Source of the DNA: Fen-1135 sp963705275
GTDB taxonomy: Bacteria > Desulfobacterota > Syntrophia > Syntrophales > UBA2185
Assembly (NCBI GenBank): GCA_963705275.1
Contig: OY970063.1
Location: 1,798,001 to 1,862,000 of the forward strand
DNA: 64,000 bases
Reading direction: 5' to 3'
The notes under the pieces were generated by a model. It worked only from the letters and a program-made list of their open reading frames with translations, made no database searches and was not told the origin of the DNA. This document shows positions 18,977-26,477 of this stretch, one piece after another. The position numbers and the translations under genes were made by a program. Every line of letters begins with the position of its first letter. Positions within the stretch are counted from its first letter, which is position 1.

Positions 18977-19915
18977 ATGATGATTGACCTTGATTATCTG
19001 AAGAAGATCAGGCTGGTGTCTGCACCTATGGGTCAGCAGATAGTTGCGTCGTTATTGCTGTTTCCCAATTACCGTATTTTCGCTAACGTAGACATCCGGA
19101 TCGAAAATATCGAGCGTATTCCGAGGGACGAGAATGTGATCTTTGCCATGAATCACACGGATCGTTTCAATTACTGGCCGTTCCAGTATAAACTCTGGAG
19201 TATGAAATGTTTCTCATATACAACGGTTTGGGTGAAGGGCAAATATTACAGGAATGCACTGCTTGCCAAGGGGCTTGACCTGTGCAATCTCATCCCCGTC
19301 CCCTCCATGGGTTATTTGATCGAGGAATTTTACAAGAAGAAGGTCAAACGGCGCCTCGACAAAAACGTTTACAGGGCCATTAAAGATATCATTGACGGCA
19401 AGTATGAAAGTATCGAAGCCTACCCGAAGAAAGCGGCAGAGGCGCTCAATGCCGCAGGGGAACAGTTTGTTGACTTTGTGAGGGGCCACTATGACCTCAT
19501 CATGGAGTGTGTGGCGGAATTAAGCAGGACGGCGCTCTCTGAGAAAGGGCTCAACCTCATCATTTTCCCCGAGGGCACAAGGGGCGTCCAATTGGGAGAA
19601 GGAAGAACAGGTGTTGCGCAGCTTGCATTATCCACGGGGAAAAAGATCGTTCCCGTTGGTTGTAACAATTCGGAGCAGCTATATACAGGAAGCCTGCCTT
19701 TCGCCAAGAGCGGGCAGATTGTCTATCGCGTGGGAGAACCGCTCTCTCTGGACAACCAGTTGCGGGAATTCGCGATAGAAGAGCCGTTTAAGCTGTTTTC
19801 CAAGGAATCGCAGCGGAAGTACAAGAGACAGTTCGAGGAGGTGACGAGAATTGTCATGGAAAATATCAATAAGCTCCTGGATGAGAAGTACAGGCGCGCC
19901 TTCACCGGGTCATGA
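18977..19915 (+). CDS. PlsC-like lysophospholipid acyltransferase
   Basis: A 312-residue member of the PlsC/LPLAT acyltransferase group, expected at the inner membrane face. The second-block motif is clear: NLIIFPEGTRGVQLGEGRTGVAQLAL, followed by KIVPVGCNNSEQLY. The catalytic first block is unusual: it reads FAMNHTDRFNYWPF, where the expected H-x4-D spacing is replaced by H-x-D. The acyl acceptor is unknown; its place at the end of the lipopolysaccharide-sugar operon suggests an envelope lipid. The ORF opens ATG-ATG (18977 or 18980), with AAGGGA 11 bases upstream. Confidence 0.75.
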   Translation: MMIDLDYLKKIRLVSAPMGQQIVASLLLFPNYRIFANVDIRIENIERIPRDENVIFAMNHTDRFNYWPFQYKLWSMKCFSYTTVWVKGKYYRNALLAKGLDLCNLIPVPSMGYLIEEFYKKKVKRRLDKNVYRAIKDIIDGKYESIEAYPKKAAEALNAAGEQFVDFVRGHYDLIMECVAELSRTALSEKGLNLIIFPEGTRGVQLGEGRTGVAQLALSTGKKIVPVGCNNSEQLYTGSLPFAKSGQIVYRVGEPLSLDNQLREFAIEEPFKLFSKESQRKYKRQFEEVTRIVMENINKLLDEKYRRAFTGS

Positions 19916-19969
19916 CGTTATAGAAATTTGCCCTCCAACCCATTTCACCAACTCGACAGGAGGCGGCAT

Positions 19970-20374
19970 ATGAGTGCCATCGCGGTCATTCAAGAACTTA
20001 TCAAGCCCCTGTTCCCGGGATTGATGGGGATGCAGCTGACGGAAGTTACTCCCGAAAGAATCACTGCTTCGATGGAGGTTCGTCCGGAGCTATGTACCGT
20101 CGGAGAGATACTCCACGGCGGCGCGCTCATGGCCTTTGCGGACACCCTCGGAGGCATAGCTACATTTGTCAACCTCGAAAGGGGCGCACGCACGACGACC
20201 ATTGAGTCCAAGACCAACTTCCTCGGCGCCATGCCTGTCGGCACCCGTATCGTCGGCGAGTGCACCCCCTTACACCGTGGCAAGACCACGATGGTATGGC
20301 AGACGCCTGTGAAGTCCGAGAACGGCAAGCTCTGCGCTGTCGTCATTCAAACGCAAATGGTGCTTCCCACGTAA
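19970..20374 (+). CDS. PaaI-type hotdog thioesterase
   Basis: A 134-residue hotdog-fold acyl-CoA thioesterase of the PaaI/YbdB type. The active segment is LHGGALMAFADTLGGIAT, with the acidic residue on the central helix, then ARTTTIESKTNFLGAMPVG. I start at ATG 19970 because AGGAGG lies six bases upstream; a longer frame from 19928 would add 14 unlikely residues. It closes the plus-strand run and faces the ilv operon across a bidirectional terminator. Likely substrate is a small or aromatic acyl-CoA, unproven. Confidence 0.85.
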   Translation: MSAIAVIQELIKPLFPGLMGMQLTEVTPERITASMEVRPELCTVGEILHGGALMAFADTLGGIATFVNLERGARTTTIESKTNFLGAMPVGTRIVGECTPLHRGKTTMVWQTPVKSENGKLCAVVIQTQMVLPT

Positions 20375-20467
20375 TGTCTTTCTCACGATGCCCGGACTCT
20401 GGCAGCGCCTTTTGTTTCTCTCCGGTGCGTCAGGTGGAGAGATATCCGGGGTAGGGCAATAAAAAGA

Positions 20468-20500
20468 AAGAGCGTCCATTCTATGTCAATGGACGCTCTT
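20468..20500. terminator. Bidirectional rho-independent terminator
   Basis: A perfect 13-bp stem, AAGAGCGTCCATT with its complement, encloses the 7-base loop CTATGTC. It is followed on the plus side by CTTGTTTGTTTG and flanked on the other side by an A-rich tract that gives a U-rich tail on the minus strand. It lies between the convergent thioesterase and ilvD genes and can serve both. Confidence 0.9.
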
Positions 20501-20540
20501 CTTGTTTGTTTGAGCTTGGTCTAAATTGAAGAGTGGTTTA

Positions 20541-22202
20541 TCAGTCTCTTAAGATGGCGCCCGTACTTGCGGAGGTCACAAGTCCGGCGTACCGTACCAG
20601 GTAACCGCTCTTGATTGCCGGTGGCCGCGGTTTGAATTTAGCCAGTCGTTTTTTCAATTCCTCCGGGCTCACATTAAGGGTGATCATTTTTTTCGGGATG
20701 TCGATGGCGATTATATCGCCCTCCCTGACAAGACCTATGGGGCCTCCCTCGGCTGCTTCCGGAGAGATGTGTCCGATAGCTGCACCGCGGGTTCCACCGC
20801 TGAACCTTCCATCAGTCAGGAGAGCCACTGTCGTATCGAGCCCCATGCCTGCTATGACCGACGTCGGAGCGAGCATCTCGCGCATGCCTGGTCCGCCCTT
20901 CGGACCCTCATAGCGGATTACGACGATGTCGCCCGCTTTGATCTTCCCGCCGAGAATGGAGGCAATGGCGTCGTCCTCGGAGTCAAAGACCCGGGCTTTG
21001 CCTTCATTGACGAGCATCCTTTCCGCAACAGCGGACTGCTTGACGACCGCGCCATCAGGGGCCAGATTACCCCTCAGGATGGCGATTCCGCCTTCTTTCG
21101 AATAGGGGTTGTTAAGCGGCCGGATGACGTCGCTGTTTAGCACCGCAGCCCCCTTCAGATTTGCGCCTACCGTCTGTCCTGTAACCGTCAAGGCCTTCAG
21201 GTCAATGACGCCAAGCTGACTGATTTGCTTCATCACTGCCTGAACTCCGCCTGCCATGTCCAGGTCTTCCAGATGGTGTTGTCCCGCCGGGCTCAGCTTG
21301 CAGAGATTGGGGGTTTTCTTGCTGATCTCGTTAAACAGGTCGAGATCCAGTTTAATTCCCGCTTCGTGGGCAATTGCAGGAATATGGAGGACCGTATTGG
21401 TTGAGCAGCCCAGGGCCATGTCCACGGCGATGGCATTTTTGAAGGCCGAAAGTGTTGCGATTTTCCGCGGACGGATATCTTTCTTGAGGAGTGCCATGAT
21501 ATTCATGCCGGCCTGCTTTGCCATCCGCCGCCTGGCAGCGTGAACGGCAGGTACGGTTCCATTTCCGGGTAGGCCTAGGCCGAGGGCTTCGGTCACGCAG
21601 TTCATGGAATTTGCCGTATACATGCCGGAACAGGACCCGCAGCCGGGGCAGGCGCAATCTTCCAAGGCCTTCAGATATTTTTCTTTCATCTGGCGGGACT
21701 TCACCTTTCCCACGCCTTCGAAGACGCTGATAAGATCAACTGTCTTGCCCTCCAGGGTTCCTGCCATCATGGGGCCGCCGCTGATGAAAATGGTGGGGAT
21801 GTTCAGGCGAAGCGCCGCCATCAACATCCCGGGAATGATCTTGTCGCAGTTGGGGATCATAACCAGGGCATCAAAGGGATGGGCTACAGCCATGACCTCA
21901 ATGGAATCGGCGATCAGCTCACGGCTGGCAAGGGAGTACTTCATGCCTGTGTGCCCCATTGCAATACCGTCGCAAACGCCGATTACCGGGAATTCGACGG
22001 GCGTTCCGCCTGCCATGCGGATGCCTGCCTTTACGTCTTCTGTTATGAGATCTAAATGAATGTGTCCGGGTATGATTTCATTGGCGGAATTCACAACGCC
22101 TATCAAGGGCTGTGCAATCTCTTTATCCGTATACCCCATGGCTTTGAAAAGAGATCTGTGGGGCGCCCGTTCAAGCCCCTTTTTCATCAGGTCGCTTCGC
22201 AT
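20541..22202 (-). CDS. ilvD: Dihydroxy-acid dehydratase
   Basis: A 553-residue iron-sulfur dehydratase catalysing the third common step of valine and isoleucine synthesis. Cluster and active-site motifs are intact: CDGIAMGHTGMKYSLASREL, MIPNCDKIIPGML, CACPGCGSCSGMYTANSMN and GLPGNGT. The C-terminal barrel shows LLTDGRFSGGTRG and GHISPEAAEGG. It is the last gene of the minus-strand ilvB-ilvN-ilvC-ilvD operon, so is expected to be under the isoleucine attenuator about 3.6 kb upstream, unless internal promoters exist. Confidence 0.96.
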   Translation of the reverse strand: MRSDLMKKGLERAPHRSLFKAMGYTDKEIAQPLIGVVNSANEIIPGHIHLDLITEDVKAGIRMAGGTPVEFPVIGVCDGIAMGHTGMKYSLASRELIADSIEVMAVAHPFDALVMIPNCDKIIPGMLMAALRLNIPTIFISGGPMMAGTLEGKTVDLISVFEGVGKVKSRQMKEKYLKALEDCACPGCGSCSGMYTANSMNCVTEALGLGLPGNGTVPAVHAARRRMAKQAGMNIMALLKKDIRPRKIATLSAFKNAIAVDMALGCSTNTVLHIPAIAHEAGIKLDLDLFNEISKKTPNLCKLSPAGQHHLEDLDMAGGVQAVMKQISQLGVIDLKALTVTGQTVGANLKGAAVLNSDVIRPLNNPYSKEGGIAILRGNLAPDGAVVKQSAVAERMLVNEGKARVFDSEDDAIASILGGKIKAGDIVVIRYEGPKGGPGMREMLAPTSVIAGMGLDTTVALLTDGRFSGGTRGAAIGHISPEAAEGGPIGLVREGDIIAIDIPKKMITLNVSPEELKKRLAKFKPRPPAIKSGYLVRYAGLVTSASTGAILRD

Positions 22203-22278
22203 GTTTTCCTCCTTATATTTTTTGGAATGGGCGGAATGCAGGGAGCCTCGTATCGCGGATATCCCCCTTAGTCATTCC

Positions 22279-23325
22279 CTACTTTTTTCTTCGCTCCGGT
22301 CTCAATGAACGAACCACTGCGCCCGCCTGCCACATTTCGCTGTTCTTCATGGCATCGAGTTCCTTTTGCAGTCTCTCCCTGTAATCGGGCGCGGAGTTTA
22401 CCTCCAGGACAATGGCAGTTTCTTTGCCGGATGCCACCCTGTCATACAACTCATCAAATACAGGCGCGACAGCGTCACGGAATCTGTTTTTCCAGTCTAA
22501 GGCGCCTCTTTGGGCAGTCGTACTGCAATTCGCGTACATCCAGTCCATACCGTTTTGCGCGACAAGCGGCATGAGGCTCTGGGTCAGTTCCTCCACCGTT
22601 TCATTGAAGGCTTCACTGGGACTGTGTCCATGCTTGCGGAGGACATTGTACTGCGCCTCCAGGACACCGGCGAGGCAGCCCATGAGTACGCCGCGCTCAC
22701 CCGTAAGGTCGCTGAAAACCTCCTGTTCAAAGGTGGTGGGAAACAAATACCCTGATCCTATGGCAATGCCGACGGCAAGCGTCCTTTCCAGGGCCTTTCC
22801 TGTGGCGTTCTGGAAAACGGCGTAGCTCGAATTGATACCGCTTCCCGCAAGAAAATTGTCGCGCACCGTGCGTCCGGCACCCTTTGGCGCTACCAGTATG
22901 ACATCGATGTCAGCAGGAGGGATCACACCGGTCTGTTCTTTATACACGATGGAGAATCCATGAGAAAAATAGAGGGCCTTTCCTTTCGTCAGCTGGGGTT
23001 TGAGTTCCGGCCACATGGCCTTCTGACCGGCATCTGACATCAGGTACTGAATAATTGTACCGCGTTTTGCAGCCTCCATTGGTGGAAAAAGCGTCTCGCC
23101 CGGCTTGAAGCCTTCGTCAATGGCCTTCTGCCAGTTGAAGTCGCCTTCACCGACGATACAACGGATTCCGTTGTCCCTCATGTTTAAGGCCTGACCGCGC
23201 CCCTGTACACCGTAACCTATGACGGCAACTATTTCATCCTTGAGCACTTTACGCGCCTTTTCGAGGGTAAACTCGTCTGATGTGACAACCTCTTCCATGA
23301 CCCCGCCGATGTTGATTTTAGGCAT
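22279..23325 (-). CDS. ilvC: Ketol-acid reductoisomerase, Bacteroidetes/fungal-like type
   Basis: A 348-residue NADPH-linked enzyme of the second common step in branched-chain synthesis. The nucleotide site is VIGYGVQGRGQALNMRDNG rather than the usual GYGSQGHAHA form. The middle carries VILVAPKGAGRTVRDNFLAGSGINSSYAVFQNATG and the C-terminal half SPSEAFNETVEELTQSLMPL and WMYANCSTTAQRGALDW, which I recognise from the distinct Bacteroidetes/fungal-type KARI rather than the common class I proteobacterial enzyme. The length also fits that group. This hints at transfer of ilvC into an otherwise proteobacterial operon; phylogeny would settle it. Confidence 0.93.
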   Translation of the reverse strand: MPKINIGGVMEEVVTSDEFTLEKARKVLKDEIVAVIGYGVQGRGQALNMRDNGIRCIVGEGDFNWQKAIDEGFKPGETLFPPMEAAKRGTIIQYLMSDAGQKAMWPELKPQLTKGKALYFSHGFSIVYKEQTGVIPPADIDVILVAPKGAGRTVRDNFLAGSGINSSYAVFQNATGKALERTLAVGIAIGSGYLFPTTFEQEVFSDLTGERGVLMGCLAGVLEAQYNVLRKHGHSPSEAFNETVEELTQSLMPLVAQNGMDWMYANCSTTAQRGALDWKNRFRDAVAPVFDELYDRVASGKETAIVLEVNSAPDYRERLQKELDAMKNSEMWQAGAVVRSLRPERRKK

Positions 23326-23399
23326 ATCAGTACCTCCTTATTATAAATTGAATGATCAATAGTATTGTGTGGTGCACTCCGAAAACTCCTGATTTGCGG

Positions 23400-23897
23400 C
23401 TATTTCTGCCGCTCCACGGCGACAACACCCGTTCTCGTAAAATCATCCATACCCATCTTGTCTAGAAGAGCAAGTGCGTCGTCGATCTCCTTCTTTCCGC
23501 CCGTCACTTCCAGTATGCAGGTGTCAGCATCCATCTTTACAACCTTCCACTTAAGCGTGTCAACAGTCTGCATGATTTTCACCTGATTCGCATCGGTTAA
23601 TTTCATCCTCACCAGAACCATTTCACGGCAAGCCGCATTGACGCGCGTCAAGTCCTTTACTTCAAGGACATCGATAATCTTCGTAAGCTGCTTTTCAAGT
23701 TTGTTCACGGTTTCCCTGGAGCCAAGTGTTGTAATGATGATTCTGGTAATTTCGGGATTTCTCGTGACATTTGCCGAGATACTTTCGATATTGAATCCGC
23801 GGCCGCTGAAGGTCCCCGCGATCCTAGCCAGGACATCGGGCCTGTTATTTACCAAGATGGAAATGGTATTTTCTTTTACTTCCATAAGCTTATTCAC
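23400..23897 (-). CDS. ilvN: Acetolactate synthase small subunit, operon 1
   Basis: A 165-residue regulatory subunit that binds branched-chain amino acids through an N-terminal ACT domain and feeds back on the large subunit. Recognised by ISILVNNRPDVLARIAGTFSGRGFNIESISAN, then ITRIIITTLGSRETVNKLEKQLTKIIDVLEV and the C-terminal TDANQVKIMQTVDTL domain. It lies 32 bp after ilvB (copy 1). A second ACT subunit is at 25942-26454. The two differ most in their C-terminal halves, so they may respond to different effectors. Confidence 0.93.
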   Translation of the reverse strand: MNKLMEVKENTISILVNNRPDVLARIAGTFSGRGFNIESISANVTRNPEITRIIITTLGSRETVNKLEKQLTKIIDVLEVKDLTRVNAACREMVLVRMKLTDANQVKIMQTVDTLKWKVVKMDADTCILEVTGGKKEIDDALALLDKMGMDDFTRTGVVAVERQK

Positions 23898-23929
23898 CTC
23901 GTAATAAAATTGATATATTCCAGTCTATT

Positions 23930-25618
23930 CTATTTGCTCAAAACCATATCTGAGATCGCCGCGCCCGGTGAAACCATGGGATATACGCCCTCCTCAGGTT
24001 CGACATGGAAATCCATCACGACGGTCTTTGCAGTATCGAGACCCTTTCTTAAGGTGGCCTCTACCTCTTCGGGGCGTGTCGCCCGCAGACCCACAGCATC
24101 GTAAGCCTCGGCAAGTTTCACGAAGTCGGGCACATTGGATATATTGCTGTGGGAATAGCGCTTTCCGTAGAATAATTCCTGCCATTGGCGAACCATGCCC
24201 AAGAACCCGTTATTGAGAATGACGATCTTAACGGGCAGGTCATAATTAACAGCTGTTGCCAGCTCTTGAATGTTCATCTGGATACTGCCATCTCCGGCAA
24301 TATCTACGACGACCTTGTCAGGACGCGCAACCTGCGCGCCGATGGCAGCCGGAAATCCATAACCCATTGTTCCCAGCCCGCCCGATGTAATGAATGAATA
24401 GGGATAGTCGAAATGATAAAACTGCGCAGCCCACATCTGATTCTGCCCCACTTCTGTCGAGATGATCGCTTTGCCTTCCGTGAGACGATAGAGCGTCTCT
24501 ACGACGAATTGAGGTTTGATCTTGTCAGTCTGACAGTATTTCAGGGGGGCAAACTTTTTCCACTGGTCAATCTTATCGAGCCAGGCCTTCGTTTGTTTTT
24601 TAGGGATGACAAAACTATCATCGCCAATCCACTTATTGAGGAGCTGCAATACAGGCTTGCAATCGCTCGCAATCGACAGATGCGCCTTTACAAATTTATC
24701 GATGGACGCAGGGTCTATGTCAATGTGAAGGACCTTGGCGTGGGGCGCAAAGGCGTCAAGCTTTGACGTGACCCGATCATCGAACCGGACACCCAAGGCA
24801 ATTAAGAGGTCGCAATGACTGATCGCCATGTTGGCGTAATAAGTGCCATGCATCCCCGGCATACCGAGCCAGTGGGGGTCAGAAGCGGGAAACGCCCCGA
24901 GCCCCATAAGGGTTGAGGTAATGGGCACATTAAGCAATTTTACGAAAGTTCTCAACTCATCGGACGCACGCCCGAGCAGCACGCCGCCACCTGAGATGAT
25001 AAGCGGTCTTTCAGCTTTTCTGATCATGTCGAGGGCCTTAGCACATGCATCTTCGATAGGAGCCTTCTCGTTGTTATTGGGAAGACTTGATGTCCAAGAT
25101 ATATCGGAATCTTCTATAAGGGATCTCGTGACATCCTTGGGAATGTCGATAAGAACAGGACCTGGGCGTCCTCCCCGGGCAATTTCAAAGGCCTCTCCGA
25201 CGATGCGTCCCAGGTCGTCAATCCGCCTAATCAGAAAATTATGTTTCGTGCATGGCCTTGTAATACCGGTTATGTCCACTTCCTGAAAGGCGTCGCCGCC
25301 AATCAAGGAGGTTGCCACCTGACCCGTCAGTATGACGACAGGGATGGAATCCATGAAAGCGTTGGCTATCCCGGTTACCGTGTTTGTTGCTCCAGGCCCG
25401 GACGTAACTAAGCATACGCCAACTTTGCCGGAAACCCTCGCGTATCCGTCGGCTGCGTGTATGGCGCCCTGTTCATGCCGTACTAAAATATTTCTAATCT
25501 TTCTTCTGTATAGTTCATCAAAGATGTCAAGTACGGCTCCACCGGGAAACCCAAAGATCGTATCGACATTCTCCTTTTGCAAGGCGTCAAAAAGGACTTG
25601 TGCCCCTGTCAACTTCAC
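23930..25618 (-). CDS. ilvB: Acetolactate synthase large subunit, operon 1
   Basis: A 562-residue ThDP-dependent synthase joining pyruvate to pyruvate or 2-oxobutyrate. ThDP glutamate region IFGFPGGAVLDIFDEL, RHEQGAIHAADGYARVSGKVGVC, and the diphosphate/Mg motif GDGSIQMNIQELATA...ILNNGFLGMVRQWQELFY are intact. It heads the operon that continues to ilvN, ilvC and ilvD. About 100 bases upstream of the start lies a terminator preceded by an isoleucine-run leader peptide, so expression is expected to follow isoleucine charging. A paralogue with a valine leader lies directly upstream. Confidence 0.95.
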   Translation of the reverse strand: MKLTGAQVLFDALQKENVDTIFGFPGGAVLDIFDELYRRKIRNILVRHEQGAIHAADGYARVSGKVGVCLVTSGPGATNTVTGIANAFMDSIPVVILTGQVATSLIGGDAFQEVDITGITRPCTKHNFLIRRIDDLGRIVGEAFEIARGGRPGPVLIDIPKDVTRSLIEDSDISWTSSLPNNNEKAPIEDACAKALDMIRKAERPLIISGGGVLLGRASDELRTFVKLLNVPITSTLMGLGAFPASDPHWLGMPGMHGTYYANMAISHCDLLIALGVRFDDRVTSKLDAFAPHAKVLHIDIDPASIDKFVKAHLSIASDCKPVLQLLNKWIGDDSFVIPKKQTKAWLDKIDQWKKFAPLKYCQTDKIKPQFVVETLYRLTEGKAIISTEVGQNQMWAAQFYHFDYPYSFITSGGLGTMGYGFPAAIGAQVARPDKVVVDIAGDGSIQMNIQELATAVNYDLPVKIVILNNGFLGMVRQWQELFYGKRYSHSNISNVPDFVKLAEAYDAVGLRATRPEEVEATLRKGLDTAKTVVMDFHVEPEEGVYPMVSPGAAISDMVLSK

Positions 25619-25718
25619 TTCTCTCTACCCCCTCATATTAGATCCTCCGTCATTGACTCCGCCAACTTGGGGCAATGATGAGGTCTTTCCCTGAGCAAGC
25701 GCTGCAGGGACATTCTCC

Positions 25719-25751
25719 AAAAAAAAACCGTTACCTTTGGCTGGTAACGGT
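25719..25751 (-). terminator. Attenuator terminator, isoleucine leader
   Basis: On the minus strand a perfect 9-bp stem (ACCGTTACC with GGTAACGGT, loop AGCCAAA) is followed by eight U residues. It stands between the isoleucine-rich leader peptide and ilvB. A competing pairing exists: GGCTGG at the end of the leader gene (25793-25798) can pair with CCAGCC in this hairpin (25739-25744), which would break the terminator. That is the classical antiterminator choice. Confidence 0.88.
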
Positions 25752-25788
25752 CTTTAATAATTGCGAACTTTGTGCTAAACGCAAACCA

Positions 25789-25866
25789 TCATCCAGCCCT
25801 CTTATGGAAGGGAATGATTATCCCGATGATAATTATGATGATGTTTGCGATATTAGCTGTGTGCAT
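25789..25866 (-). CDS. ilvL: Isoleucine-rich attenuation leader peptide
   Basis: A 25-codon gene starting at ATG 25866 and ending at TGA 25789-25791. The core reads NIANIIIIIIGIII, ten isoleucines in all, including a run of six and a run of three. GAGG lies 11-12 bases upstream of the start. Such a run stalls the ribosome when isoleucyl-tRNA is short. Its last two codons overlap the GGCTGG segment that can pair with the terminator, so a ribosome stalled upstream frees it and a ribosome reaching the stop covers it. It contains no valine run, unlike the other leader at 28278. Function is inferred from this layout, which matches enterobacterial ilv leaders in logic, not sequence. Confidence 0.88.
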   Translation of the reverse strand: MHTANIANIIIIIIGIIIPFHKRAG

Positions 25867-25893
25867 GTCGTTGTCAATCCTCACTATGGAACC

Positions 25894-25922
25894 TTTTTAA
25901 CAGCCTGCCGGAGCATTGTCAA
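25894..25922 (-). promoter_or_regulatory. Promoter of ilvL-ilvBNCD
   Basis: Minus strand TTGACA (25917-25922), 17-bp spacer, then TAAAAA (25894-25899). It lies just after the stop of the preceding ilvH gene and 28 bp before the leader peptide start, so the second synthase operon has its own sigma-70-like start rather than depending on read-through. The -10 box is weak. Confidence 0.6.
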
Positions 25923-25941
25923 GAATATTTTTGTCAGTCTT

Positions 25942-26454
25942 CTAGACTTTTCTTTTCGGCCTGTTTCTCTGCAGGACGATTAATCCGGTTCTGTTTATTT
26001 CCTCCACCCCGAATGATTGGAAGAATTTCAGGAATGCTGCCGTTTCATCCGGATGCCCCGTCAATTCCAGGATGAAATAGTCGGGCGTCATGGTGACGAT
26101 TCTGCAGCCGAACAGCTTAATCGCCTGAAGGATTTCTGCATAGGCACCCTCTTTGACGGTAACGCCGATCAACATTAGTTCTCTCTGAATGAAGGCCTGT
26201 CCCGAGACATCGGAGACGTCGATTACATCTACCAGCTTGTCCAGCTGCTTTTTTATCTTTTCAGTAAAATCCGGATCCGATTCACTGGTTAGGGTAATTC
26301 TGGAAACTTCAGGATTCGTCGTTTCTGCAACACAGAGGCTCTTGATGTTGTATCCATGGCGGCCGAATACACCGCCCACGCGGGACAGAACGCCCGGCTG
26401 ATTGTTTACCAGAATGGAAATGGTCTGCTCCTGTTCGCGCGCTTTTCTTAACAT
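25942..26454 (-). CDS. ilvH: Acetolactate synthase small subunit, operon 2
   Basis: A 170-residue ACT-domain regulatory subunit, paralogous to the one at 23400-23897. It opens with ISILVNNQPGVLSRVGGVFGRHGYNIKSLCVAETTNPEVSRITL and continues with the C-terminal subdomain (ELMLIGVTVKEGAYAEILQAIKLFGCRIVTMTPD). It follows its large subunit by 23 bp. No terminator is seen right after its stop; instead the promoter for the next operon begins within 20 bp, so some read-through into the isoleucine leader is likely. Confidence 0.93.
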   Translation of the reverse strand: MLRKAREQEQTISILVNNQPGVLSRVGGVFGRHGYNIKSLCVAETTNPEVSRITLTSESDPDFTEKIKKQLDKLVDVIDVSDVSGQAFIQRELMLIGVTVKEGAYAEILQAIKLFGCRIVTMTPDYFILELTGHPDETAAFLKFFQSFGVEEINRTGLIVLQRNRPKRKV

Positions 26455-26477
26455 GGTAGATCCTCCGCAGTTATTTT

